Positions 36,201 through 46,139 of a stretch of 64,000 nt of DNA are shown one piece after another (position 1 is the stretch's first letter; the number at the start of each line of letters is the position of its first letter). Source of the stretch: Raphanus sativus (taxonomy: Eukaryota > Streptophyta > Magnoliopsida > Brassicales > Brassicaceae); NCBI RefSeq assembly GCF_000801105.2, contig NC_079517.1:11098001-11162000 (forward strand). The letters run 5' to 3'. The notes beneath the pieces were generated by a model. It was given only the letters and a program-made list of their open reading frames with translations. It had not been told where the DNA came from and searched no databases. A program made the position numbers and the translations under genes.

Positions 36201-37774
36201 ATTCAGGACCAAGTCAGCTGGATCATCGGTTTTAGTATCCCTACTGGACTCATGGCTTGTGCGGTAGTTATGTTTTTCGCTGGAATGAGGCTTTACATCT
36301 ATGTTAAACCTGAAGGAAGTATATTCTCCAGTATCGCTCAAGTTATCATGGCAGCTCGTTTGAAACGAAAGATGAAGCTCTCGGTGGAAGATGACGGCAC
36401 AGTGACCTACTATGACCCTCCCGTTAAAGATAGCGTTGTACACAAGCTACACCGAAGTAACCAATTCAGGTACTTTATATATTTATTTTTGGCGTATGAT
36501 TATATCGTTTTTTCAAATGAATATATGCACTAGATAAATTTTACAATCGTTTTTTTTGCAAAAAGAAAAAACAGAAATAAATTTGAGTATTGTTTTAGTT
36601 TCCAGAATTACATGGATTTCACGTGGAAATTGATCTATAATTTTTTCGTGCTTATACTGTATTAGGTTTTGAGTCTTTTGACGCATGATCACATTGTTCT
36701 TCAAATACACATATGCACTAGATAACTAAATTTTACAATTTGTTTTGCAAAAAGAAAACGTAAATAAATTTGGTCATCTATCCATGTGTGTTTTTTCGAA
36801 AATAATTTGCATTTCAAAGTGGAATTTTAATATATATCAGGCTATGTATTTTAACCTATAATTAACTGGAACTGCATAAAATTAGGTTTCTAGATAAAGC
36901 GGCGGTGATAATAGAAGGTGATCTAACATCTGAGGGAGTTCCAGCAAACAAGTGGCGGCTATGCAGCATTCAAGAAGTAGAGGAAGTAAAGTGTTTGATC
37001 CGAGTAGTTCCTGTTTGGTCGGCCGGAATAATATCCCTCACAGCAATGTCACAACAAGGAACTTTCACGGTCTCTCAAGCTTTGAAAATGGACCGACATA
37101 TGGGTCCTAAATTCGAGGTTCCGCCCGGTTCTCTCTCCGTCATCTCTCTCCTCACCATCGGCATCTTTCTTCCCATATACGACAGAGTTCTAGTCCCGTT
37201 CCTCCGCCGCATCACCGGCCATAAATCCGGTATCACACTCCTCCAACGTATCGGGACAGGGATCGTTTTCGCAATCCTTTCCATGATTGTTGCCGGCCTC
37301 GTGGAGGGCGTGAGACGCACACGCTCCATCAAGGCAGGTGACCCGAACGGTATGACTCCCATGTCCGTGTTTTGGCTCTCGCCGCAGCTAATTCTGATGG
37401 GACTATGTGAAGCATTCAATATAATAGGACAGATAGAGTTCTTCAACAGTCAGTTTCCGGAACACATGAGAAGCATAGCTAATGCTCTCTTCTCTCTGTC
37501 CTTTGCTGGTTCGAGCTATCTTAGCAGTGTTCTAGTCACGGTTGTTCATAAGTTTTCCGGTGGTCATGAACGTCCTGATTGGCTAAACAAGAATCTCAAC
37601 GAGGGGAAATTGGATTACTTCTATTATCTGATCGCGGTTTTGGGTGTGGTTAATCTGGTTTACTTTTGGTTTTGTGCTCGGGGATACCGGTACAAGGTTG
37701 GTTCACAGATGGGAGATTTGAAGGAGGATAAGAGTATTGCTAATGTTGAGATGAGTTCCAAAACCAACAAGTAG
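24204..37774 (+). CDS. NPF2.13: NPF2.13/NRT1.7 nitrate transporter, four exons
   Basis: Exons 24204-24360, 31644-31861, 35904-36469 and 36886-37774 join in phase to 1830 nt (609 residues; the Arabidopsis protein is about 620). It is a proton-coupled nitrate transporter of the NPF/PTR (major facilitator) family. In Arabidopsis it acts in the plasma membrane of phloem cells of old leaves, moving nitrate to young tissue. Visible: N-terminal MVLMDRRDGSS and EKVEKK...GGWRAV, the proton-coupling ExxER motif (ETLER, residues 55-59), GGIRPCSIPFGVDQFD, SFFNWYY, and the 12-helix pattern through LRRITGHKSGITLLQRIGTG and LMGLCEAFNIIGQIEFFN. All splice sites are GT/AG. No disabling change is seen. Introns 1 (7283 nt) and 2 (4042 nt) are swollen by transposons. 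The neighbouring TRX h8 genes fit the At1g69870-69880 order. Confidence 0.95.
24487..25948 (-). repeat. LTR (3' LTR in element orientation)
   Basis: 1462 bp, TG...CA, near-identical to 28889-30350. It holds a TATAAATA on the minus strand (plus 25346-25353) and the GC-rich motif array at about 25450-25745. The frame across that array is an incidental result of its composition. Confidence 0.95.
25450..25745. repeat. GC-rich array of GCCGCTG words within the LTR
   Basis: Six exact GCCGCTG words plus variants (GCCGTTG, CCCGCTG, GCCGCTC, AGCGGCT, CCGGCTTCTCGTCA twice) occur within about 300 bp of an otherwise AT-rich LTR. Spacing is irregular. The same array is in the other LTR at ~29852-30147. 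Confidence 0.85.
26602..26660. repeat. Poly-T tract (poly-A in element orientation)
   Basis: A nearly pure T run of about 55 bases with a few C interruptions, inside the LTR element interior downstream of its reading frame. Confidence 0.9.
27461..27474 (-). promoter_or_regulatory. Second polypurine-tract-like site inside the LTR element
   Basis: On the minus strand AGTTTGGGGGAGAGT closely matches the terminal tract at 25949-25963 (AAGTTTGGGGGAGT). It lies about 1.5 kb inside. It could be an internal priming site or a relic of an earlier element end. Confidence 0.4.
27824..28750 (-). CDS. Gag-sized unknown protein of the non-autonomous LTR element
   Basis: A 308-residue open frame from ATG 28750 (MASSYHGE) lies about 120 bases after the primer-binding site, where gag is expected. 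The protein is acidic, with many Asp, Glu, Leu and Ile residues. It has LTPAQLVMLYELQKEYPGS near residue 35 and a DELRIEKLARDHIE stretch mid-way. I see no zinc knuckle, protease or polymerase motif. It is not a gag family I can name. The frame is uninterrupted, which fits either recent insertion or selection. An upstream TTG-started extension is possible but not needed. Confidence 0.6.
   Translation of the reverse strand: MASSYHGEPQEEEDTFEYHIQDDFDASILTPAQLVMLYELQKEYPGSAKTSLARRIRLELIKDRAELEGREVTKYEFNVAYDLKEVMDWAPPLQLEGIEISILELQFEKICSPCGENIAHDHDSLVLINECLDLICETRKLDELRIEKLARDHIEVCFDKSYLCASFDLESEFLILNEPRPLLSLADTGDELDVDKLLLEIENPLVKNNHENVNIVFYSVDGDRVDYFVKTSFEPVVDFIFPPNAFDSHAYLNIKEHLIFHDSSIVKLFDEKSVYFLWTVVCSFAHLVSCSCRRRTKGALAQPFDTYD
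28868..28885 (-). promoter_or_regulatory. Primer-binding site (tRNA-Asp type)
   Basis: The minus-strand 18-mer TGGCGCCGTTGCCGGGGA starts three bases after the LTR end. It fixes the orientation of the element as minus. Confidence 0.85.
28889..30350 (-). repeat. LTR (5' LTR in element orientation)
   Basis: 1462 bp, the same length as the partner at 24487-25948. It differs by one visible base, GCCGTTG here against GCCGCTG there. TATAAATA on the minus strand is at plus 29748-29755. Confidence 0.95.
30356..31643. other. Remainder of NPF2.13 intron 1
   Basis: AT-rich. About 30760-31350 contains ACCGAA/GGATACCCAAACG-like words and resembles a decayed relative of the hAT-like element at 21824. Its ends are not resolved. 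A three-unit minisatellite is at 31424-31483. Confidence 0.4.
31424..31483. repeat. 20-bp minisatellite, three units
   Basis: Three direct units of CATGTTTGAC(N5-7)TCCAT, 20 bp each, differing only in the variable middle (AATCG, ACTAG, ATTTG). About 160 bases before exon 2 of NPF2.13. Confidence 0.9.
32436..34164. mobile_element. Non-autonomous Mutator-like element (9-bp TSD) in NPF2.13 intron 2
   Basis: The inverted ends GGGAAAATTGCCAA and TTGGCAATTTTCCC are flanked by a perfect 9-bp duplication CATTTTAAA (32427-32435 and 34165-34173), the length typical of MULEs. The 1729-bp interior is AT-rich and lacks a transposase. The left half is built of degenerate AAAACTTTNNTAATAAAAATAAA words. The right part (~33530-33950) repeats GTAGAA/TTCTAC words. 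Confidence 0.85.
34775..35393 (+). mobile_element. Short non-autonomous Helitron in NPF2.13 intron 2
   Basis: It starts A^TCTATCTTATTAAAACAGA. It ends with the hairpin CCGCGCTT-CC-AAAGCGCGG, then GTCAAAATCTAG^T. 619 bp, no coding sequence. Both ends match the Helitron rule of insertion between A and T without target duplication. Confidence 0.9.
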
Positions 37775-38998
37775 ATGATCGATGTTGTATCGATGTTTAC
37801 CATACATATGACAATGTTTCTTACAGTGTCTAAGAACTAAATTATTATAAATTTTACCCTTTCTTAGGACAACTAGATTGTGTTGGTGTCTACAAAACAA
37901 CTCTAACAAGGAAAACGCAATTTTCATCATGTAGCTAAACCAAATTGGACGATCACATGTGTGCTAGCTCATAGCATATAGTCATATACTCTGAAAATGA
38001 TATGACATGAGCGATGTTGTTTTATTGGAGATTAGGGTTATCTACTATGATATTTGAACGTGGGTTCAAAGTAGGTTCAAAGCATATAGTCATATTCTAT
38101 GATATCGCTAACTATGCTGCTGTCGATGTTATTTCAATGTTTATATCATATATACGATCACATGTGGTTTTCATAGCATACTATGATCTGACATGAGATA
38201 TCGATGCTGTTGAACTCCACATACTATTACCGTTGTAGTTCGAGAATACGGAATTAAAACATGTTAAAATTAAATAAAACATATTTCATGTATGTTTGTT
38301 TGAGTTCTAGAGTATCAAATTCAAAACATGTTTAAACTGAGCAAATAATCTATATGGTTATATTGTGTCTGCCTCTGTGCCACATATATTCCATCATTCA
38401 TTTCACCTTCACTGAATTCCGTTTTGGATCCGACATATATTCCACGCTTGAGAACAAAAAGTAAACTTTTTATGCACAAAATAAAATATTAGCTAACACT
38501 TGAGCTGTAGAATCTTCTCAGATTTTTTTTTCTTTTCCTTACGGTAGTTAAGTTTCTCTGTATAGATAGACATATTTATTTTCCAAGAGTTCAAAACCCC
38601 CCATCTAATTCATTATTTATTTATTTTATTTTTTTGAAAAAGGGCTTTCATTATTTATTAATTTTGGAAACCAAACACTTATCATGCGATTAATATACAG
38701 TAAACAACAATATACATGGATTAGCAAAATTAGCAAGCCTCTTTAGAATTCTAATTACAAGTTTGGGGTCTTCAAGAACTCATTTCAGACAACTTGATAT
38801 TAAAGCGGGAGTTTGTTCAAAAAAAAAAGATCTTAAAGTGGGAGTTAATAATATATTAAAGTAGATTTGCAAAAGAAACGCTGTTTTCTTACTTCATGGA
38901 ACGGTAATAAACACCTGGAGCACTAAAAATTGTAATGTGAAATCTGGTGACCTTTTACGGCCACAAGTGACAAGGCCCACAATAAGAATATCTGAGGT
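37775..38998. other. 3' flank of NPF2.13 and duplicated upstream region of TRX copy 1
   Basis: 37950-38211 holds imperfect repeats of ACGATCACATGTG, CATAGCATATAGTCATA and GACATGAGNGATG. From about 38195 to the TRX promoter the sequence is similar to 42640-43425, the upstream region of the second TRX copy. No gene is seen. Confidence 0.6.
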
Positions 38999-39006
38999 TA
39001 TAAAAG
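38999..39006 (+). promoter_or_regulatory. TATA box of TRX h8-like copy 1
   Basis: TATAAAAG within GAGGTTATAAAAGCCAACTC, about 90 bases before the ATG. The same block is conserved before copy 2. Confidence 0.75.
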
Positions 39007-39095
39007 CCAACTCTTCTCTCATCTTAGGCTCAAAGTAAGGAGCAATTTCACTTAAAATTATTTGTATCTTTCTGCATAGAGATAGAGTGAGCACA

Positions 39096-39892
39096 ATGGG
39101 TGCTAATACTTCTTCACCAAGCCATAGGTTTTCGCTAAACGACCGTTCCAGGAAGCCACATAAAGCTGGCTTCGAGTCCGAGATTTCACCCTACAAAGTT
39201 AGTCCCTTAATCGTGGAAATGAAGAAAAAGAATCAGTGGACATCTCGGTTCGATGCTCTCAAAGACACAAACAAGCTGGTAACAGATTACTTAATGCGCC
39301 TTCTAATTAATCTAAATTATTTCCGCGTTTTCTTGAGACTTCTTGTTCTACAATGTGTGTGAGGTTTAACTGAGGCTCTCTCGAAAAGATTCAAAACATT
39401 TCTACCTCTTGAACCAGTGCAACTTACCATTTTATTTGGTTTAGTTTGAGTACATGATAACGCATATCCAATTTTTATGTTCACTTATATAGCTGGTGAT
39501 CAAGTTCACGGCCAAATGGTGTGGACCATGTAAATCACTTGAGCCGAAACTTGAACAGTTAGCGGTCAAGTACACTGATGTTGAGTTCGTGAAGATTGAT
39601 GTCGATGTGCTAAAGGTTTTACTTAATGAATCCCTTTTTCTATCATCTCTTCCTCAGAGTCTAAAGAATATTACAGAAAAAGTTATTTGGTTTGGTTGAC
39701 AAAAAAAACAGTTATTTGGTTTGAATTATAAAATCAAGTTTGATTGAAATACAGAGCGTGTGGAAGGAGTATAACCTCCATGCTTTGCCTACGGTTGTAT
39801 TCATGAAGAGAGGTCAAGAAGTAGACAGAGTCGTTGGCCTGAAGCTTGATGAAATAGAGGGAAAGCTCCACAAATACGCATACTCCTTTTGA
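39096..39892 (+). CDS. TH8: Thioredoxin h8-like protein, copy 1
   Basis: Exons 39096-39278, 39493-39615 and 39755-39892 (444 nt, 147 residues). It is a cytosolic or membrane-attached h-type thioredoxin that reduces disulfides of target proteins. The active site WCGPC is at residues 70-74 (FTAKWCGPCKSLEPKL), and the cis-proline is P114 (HALPTVVF). The N-terminal extension of about 50 residues begins MGANTSS, so Gly2 could be myristoylated, as in the Arabidopsis h7/h8/h9 subgroup. The best match is Arabidopsis TRX h8 (At1g69880), which is next to NPF2.13 there too. The exon 2 donor AAG|GTTTTA is poor compared with ATG|GTAAAT in copy 2, so splicing may be inefficient. If intron 2 is retained, a stop follows about 28 codons later. 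Confidence 0.9.
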
Positions 39893-41382
39893 AAAATATG
39901 AAGCCTTAAGAATCAATTTCTTATTAATCCGTTGAGAACTATCTCAAAATCTATATGTAATAAGAATTGAAAGAAGATATTCTTTCTGTTAATATTCAAA
40001 AATAATGTCATTTGGTCTCTAGAGTGATTCAGTCTAGGACGTATACGAAAATGGTGAGATTTGTAGAGAAATCTATAGTGATTCTATCTATGACGATGAT
40101 ATCCTAATAGTTATTCATATCAAATTTGTGTTCAAATAAGATTATTTGAGAATCAAATAATGAGATTTCTATAGAATTTGTGAAGATTCGAGTTAACAGA
40201 TGGAAAATCTGTTTCGTGCAAACTCTATGATGAGCGACAAGAGGTTCTCCGAATCGAGCATATATATAGAACTGTATATATAAAAGCTTTAAGGTTCAAT
40301 TTGGATTTCAGTTAGTTGTAAAAGCATTTTTTTGGTTCTTTTTTAAACAAATGTTACCAGTAAAATTATAATTGATTATAGTTCGCTCAGTGAAGTAGTT
40401 TTAATTTTTTGTTTATTGGATTTTAACCAAAAACGATATCTATAAAAATTATTTCAGAGTGAAAGCCTCTAGAAAACTTATTTTAAACAAAAACTATATT
40501 AATAATGATTTAATTCTAAACTCCAAAAAGATTAATTGTACTTATTAAATTTTTATTGGTTTAAAATTATGAGAAATATAGAATAAAAACTATGCATTAT
40601 TAACTCAAATTCAATATAATTTATTAATATGCATCACTTTGAAATAGAAGAAATATTAAATAACTAATCAAACAATATATAATCAAAAGTTAAGATTTTG
40701 GTTGTCACTTGATCTGAACAATACTATGTCAAACTAAGAGCACAATTATCCCACAAACTTCAAGTGGGTTTCTAATTTCTTTTTCTTTTTTTTTTTTGGT
40801 TAAAAAAAAATTGCATGTAGGGCTCACAAATAGTGCTGAAAACCCACCGAAATTGTTTCTTTTCCTGCGCCTTTTTTGCTCGGTTTCTCCACCTTTTATG
40901 GGCTTTACATGCTAAAATCCTTTTACAGAAACCGCGATAATTCTGCCCTAATAATACTTGTTAGTTTTTAGTTATTCAAACATTCTAAAGTTTTAACCAG
41001 TTCGTGAGCTTTTGAAAGGTTAAAAAAATTATTTGCTTATGCAAATTTTGACTAATCAATACTTCAACCCTTTCTTCTATTCTTATTTCAGTCAAAATAA
41101 CATATATCACATTATACAAAGATTTGTAAAATGTAATACAATGTAAGATGTAAAACCAAACTAAATAAAATTAACAAAATTAATCATATTTTAAACAAAT
41201 TATAACTCAAAAATAAATCTTGTACAATTTAGAGATATTATTGCAATCCAATATATTAAAAAGTAATAAATGAACCGATTATTTTTATGTTAAATTGCAA
41301 TAATAAATCACTTAAATTATATTTTTAATGAAATTTGTTTGTACATATTTAATTGAATATATTTAAGCTGATGACAAAAACA

Positions 41383-41830
41383 TCTATTAAAAGAGAAGTA
41401 ATGATTTATTTCATGTGTGATATTTAAAATGGACCATCTCCTAGAAAGTCATTAATTAAAATATACATATCATTTAATTTTACACTATATATGCAACTAG
41501 TTTAATCAAAATATCTTTTATTTTAAATATATATATATTTAAAAAAAATCCAATAATTTATTTGAAAAAGATTTTAACAAGATCTCAGTACTTAAAATTT
41601 GATGTAATATTTTTCTTCTTATTTCATAATTAGTACTAAAATATTGTTACACATTAATTTTATACTCATTTATCATTTATAAACAACAAATTATTGTATT
41701 TAAAATAATTATATTAATATTTAAATATATAATTAGCATCAATATATATCACTAATGATGTAAAATAAATATCTATAAATATATATAAATGAAATGAAAC
41801 ATCCGCGCGGTTGCGCGGATCATAGTTTAG
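41383..41830 (+). mobile_element. Short Helitron with atypical 3' end
   Basis: It starts A^TCTATTAAAAGAGAAGTA. It ends with the hairpin CCGCGC-GGTT-GCGCGG, then ATCATAGTTTAG^T. The last four bases are TTAG rather than the usual CTAG/CTRR. 448 bp, non-coding. Confidence 0.7.
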
Positions 41831-42239
41831 TGGATTTTAATAATCAATGTGCATAATATTTTTATGTTTTCTGATGTATTTCTGAATCCATTAATAATTT
41901 AATTATTTTCCCTGAAGAATATATATCAACTTATACAAATTGAATAAAAATAATTTTACAATTCTAAGAGAACGAATCAATTTAAATGAAATTTAATAAT
42001 TATTTAATTTTGAATTGATTTGAGCTCAGTTATATTAGCTCAATTTAAAAATATATGCCGTTCTATATACCAAAAATTAAAAAATGATCTGATCCAAACT
42101 ATTATACATGAAATCACATGTATAATTAGAATAAATGTAATATTTTATTAATTTTATAAACATATAAATTAAAATTATTTCAAGTTTTAGAACCAATGAA
42201 AGAAAGTTTTTAATTAGTATTATGATTTGATTATTTTAT

Positions 42240-42279
42240 AAAATTTATATCCATGCCTGAGCACAGTAAAATCTCCTAG
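42240..42279 (+). mobile_element. Possible Helitron 3' end
   Basis: The decayed hairpin-like TGCCTGAGCACA is followed by GTAAAATCTCCTAG^T. The 5' end was not located. Just after it, AACTATATTAAAAGAAGT resembles a Helitron start. Confidence 0.35.
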
Positions 42280-43425
42280 TATAAACTATATTAAAAGAAG
42301 TATTTTATTTTGTAAATAATATATATATATAGGTTTTAGAGTTTTTAAATAATTATATAACTTTATTTCTTTGTTAAAAAATTTTGTTTTATAGTTTTAT
42401 ATGATTCGTTTTTCAATTATTTGACTTTTCTTTAGCTTATTGTTCTTGTTTTCCATGCTATAATTTACTCGTTTTTGTTTCTAATGAAATTAACTTATCT
42501 ATGTTATCTTGAAAATATGTATTAACTAATTTAAAAAGTGCATTTATAATATCGTATTATTTAATAAAATGTTACTCACTAAAATTTAATATATGTACAG
42601 TTGATAATTTAATTTATTTAAAATTAATATTAGTTCTTAACTGATGAGATATCGATGTTGGATAACTACAATATATTAATACCGTTAGAGTTCAAGAATA
42701 TGAATTTCAAAATATGTTTAAATCAAGCAAAGAATCTATCTTGTTGTTAGAGCTAGTAGCTCTAGAATAACAAATCCAAAACATGTTGAAAATGAGCAGC
42801 GAATCTATTATGGTTATATAGTGTCTGCCTCAGTGCCATCATTCGTTTAACCGTGTATGCTTTACACCTTATATTAAATTAAAAAAAAATCGAAAGGAGC
42901 TTTAAACCAAAATAAACTAAATCAAAATCATAGGCTAAGAGGAGAATCATATATTCTGGAGATTTAGAATTCTCCTTTCACAATTTGGAGTAAAGATGGT
43001 CAAATACTTCTGACGCGTCCCTTTTCTCGTTTACGAGGAAAATTATAAGACACATTTTATTTTGTAGTCTTATAAAACCAAATATATTCCTTATGTATTT
43101 ATTTATTTATTTATTTTAGTCACTAAACACTGTTCAAGATATCATATAATTCCAATTATTCAGATTAATATAAGCAAAATTGGCAAGCGTCTTTGATTAC
43201 AAATTTGGAGTCTTCAAAAACCCATTTCAGAAATAAAAAAACCCCCATTTCAGGAAATTTGATCTTAAAGTGGAGGGAGTTAATAATAAATAAATAAATA
43301 ACTGTTTGCTTGCTTCATGGAATATTTTTGGGCGACGGCGACCTATAACAACTTAAGAGCCAATAAAATTGAACTGAGAAATTTGATGACCCTTTACAGC
43401 CACTAGGCCCACAACAATCTGAGGT

Positions 43426-43433
43426 TATAAAAG
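43426..43433 (+). promoter_or_regulatory. TATA box of TRX h8-like copy 2
   Basis: TATAAAAG in the same GAGGTTATAAAAGCCAACTC block as copy 1, about 90 bases before the ATG. Confidence 0.75.
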
Positions 43434-43523
43434 CCAACTCTTGCTCTCATCTTTTGCTCAGAGTAAGAGAGCAATTCTACTTAAAATTACTTGCTTCTTT
43501 CTGAATAGAGATAGAGTGAGACA

Positions 43524-44223
43524 ATGGGTGCTAATACTTCTTCGCCAAAAGAGAGACTTTCGCTGAGCGACCTCCGTTCAAGGAAGTCACGGACAGCTTC
43601 CAAAGTCAGTCCTTTTATTGTGGAAATGAAGAATGAGAATCAGTGGAAATCTCAGTTCAACGCTCTAAAAGACACAAACAAGCTGGTAATATATTACTTA
43701 ATGGCGCTATCTACTTTTTTCTTGACACTGAGGCTCTCTTAAAGACATTTTTACCTCTTGAACCAGTTCCACTTACCATTTTACTAGGTTTAGTTTGAGT
43801 AAATCACTAAGCATATCCAATTTCCATGTTCATGTATAGCTGGTGATCGAGTTCACGGCCAAATGGTGTGGACCATGTCAATTCCTTGAACCGAAGCTTG
43901 AAGATTTAGCGGCTGAGTACACCAATGTTGAGTTCGTGAAAATTGATGTCGATGTGATAATGGTAAATACTTATCATTCTTTTTTTTCTTATCTCTTTCT
44001 CAAAGTCTAAAGAATATAACGAAAATATTTCAACAAATAATAATTATTTGCTTTGAGTTATAAATAACGTTTGATTGAAATGCAGAGCGTGTGGAAGGAG
44101 TACAACCTTTATACTTTTCCTGCGGTTGTATTCACGAAGAGAGGTCAGGAGGTAGACAGAGTTGTTGGTCTGAAGCTTGATGAGATAGAAGGAAAGCTCC
44201 ACAAATACGCATACTCCTTCTGA
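43524..44223 (+). CDS. TH8: Thioredoxin h8-like protein, copy 2
   Basis: Exons 43524-43685, 43840-43962 and 44086-44223 (423 nt, 140 residues), with the same intron positions as copy 1. The active site WCGPC is at residues 63-67, followed by QFLEPKL where copy 1 has KSLEPKL; the cis-proline is P107 (YTFPAVVF). The N-terminus MGANTSS is kept, so Gly2 myristoylation is possible, but the extension is seven residues shorter. All three exons are open and donors and acceptors are standard. It arose with copy 1 by tandem duplication that included the promoter. Amino-acid differences are spread over the extension and the strand after the active site. Both copies look functional; partition of roles is only a guess. 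Confidence 0.92.
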
Positions 44224-46139
44224 AAAATATGAAGCTTTTACTTTCATGCCAAAAAAAAAGCTCTTCTAGATTACCATATGCCAATAATAGTAGTTTACTA
44301 CTATGTAAAAGTAAATGTTTTAACTAAGATTCATCAAATAAAACCTAATTTGTATGATGTAATTATGTAAAGGAATCGAAAAATAGATTTGCATGTACCC
44401 GCATAGCTAGTGTAATAATCTTTGACTAATTTGTATTGTTTACAGAATAAAAAATTAGTATTAAAAATATATATGGTTTATTCTTTCTTGATATCCCAAA
44501 CAACCTTAACTAATTACTTTACAACAAAAATAACCTTAACTAATTTATATATATGCACGATTATTTATTATTTTATTTTATTTGGTACCCTGGTGTCTTT
44601 GGATCGACCCAAGCTTTTTTGGTGTAGCCAATATGGAACAAAACTAGTATTTCTTTTCTGGAAAGGATCAAACAAAACTATTTTATTTGAGCAAAAAGAC
44701 GGAATTTTCATGAACCAAAGTGTTCTATATTATTTTTGTTTTAACAGAACAAAACTATTTCTTTTCTGGAAAGGATCAAACAAAACTTTTCGGAGATATA
44801 ATCAGAACCGCTATTTACTGCTAAAAATTAGTATATCAAATATGTGTCTCTAACTCGTATAAAGCGCTCTTATTTATCCAAAATACGACATAAATTATAA
44901 AAACAGAATACTCACTGAGCTCTTCATCATGTTCTTTCTTGCCTTGAGGCTAAAGCTAGAAGCTTGGAATGTACTTTGAAGAGTATCAAGTGTCTGGATT
45001 TGGAGAATGCTATTTCTTCAGACTCGATTGATTAACCATTTGGAAATTGGTTCCAACTTCTGTTGTAGTGGATAACCTTTTGGAGAAAGGTAAGAATTGC
45101 TCAGAGACTTGCGCCAAACCAATCCTTATTTAGCCTCCAGGATTTGTTTCCATTGAGGAGTGATTTCTAAAATACATGTCGATAGTATTCACATTGTGTC
45201 AGTTGTCGAGTCATAACTTCTCATCATCTCTCTTATATCGTTGTCCCAAACTTCCTGCTATAAAATTCTCTAGACAGTTTGTATATCACCTGTGAGTCTA
45301 TAACTAAACTATAGGATATTGTTTCTATCACTTACTTGTGTTCTTAAATGGCATCACCTAATCTTGTTCTTAGATGGCATCACCTAATTATGTTCTTAAC
45401 TGACATCTTACATCATATTCATAGGAAATACATTCTCACTTGAGAGACGATGGACGGTACATTGTTATATGAATTTCCCCCTCCCTACATTTATTTAGGT
45501 ATCTACACGCCCTGTGGTGCAATGCAGATTTTATTTTATTTTTTGTAACTGAATGCCATGCAGATTCTACATTATACCGGAATCGACCGAACTATTCTAC
45601 AAACGTAGTTGCAACATCGTATTATTAATCCAATTTTTCTATAATGGTGACGTTCGTGTGACGGTTCCGGTATCAATGAGTATATATATATATATATGGG
45701 TCTTGTTAAAATCTATCTTCTCATCGGAAATGGAGATTTTTTTATTTTGAAATGGAGATTGTTATTTTTGCTTTGGTGGTGAATGTGTTAACAAGTTAGT
45801 AGAAGAACAATTTAGTAATATCAAAAAGGAAAAGGGAACAAATTAGTTGAAGAGTTGGTGAAGACGCGCGCAATTATGCTTGAGCACTTTAGTCTTTGAT
45901 GATTGATAAGAAGTCTTATAATAACATCATTTTATTATCGCGGATGTTCACATATAAAATGGCTAAACTTAAGTGATTCGTTTACAAAATAACAAAAAAA
46001 ATGAAAGATTAGCACCCACAGTAATGACCTATCTGCATACTCGTATCTAATGGAACGGGGGACCAATCGTTTACATTTTGGTCAACACCATATTTCTCAA
46101 CACTTCGACCAATATTGCAGAACACACATAGCACGCCAT
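44224..46139. other. Intergenic region between TRX copy 2 and the DUF569 gene
   Basis: A ~110-bp imperfect tandem duplication lies at about 44633-44789 (the word CTTTTCTGGAAAGGATCAAA twice). It lies within a long open frame, 44422-44853, that I take as chance. About 44900-45300 is less AT-rich but has stops in all frames I read. No RNA gene seen. Confidence 0.5.

Larger units (their letters stand above)
39893..43425. other. Spacer between the two TRX copies
   Basis: AT-rich, with Helitron fragments and no gene. 42640-43425 is the upstream region of copy 2 and resembles 38195-38998. Confidence 0.6.

Noticed and set aside
44422..44853. 143-codon frame with a repeated FLFWKGSNKT peptide
   Set aside because: The peptide repeat comes from a ~110-bp DNA duplication; there is no start context, splice logic or family resemblance.
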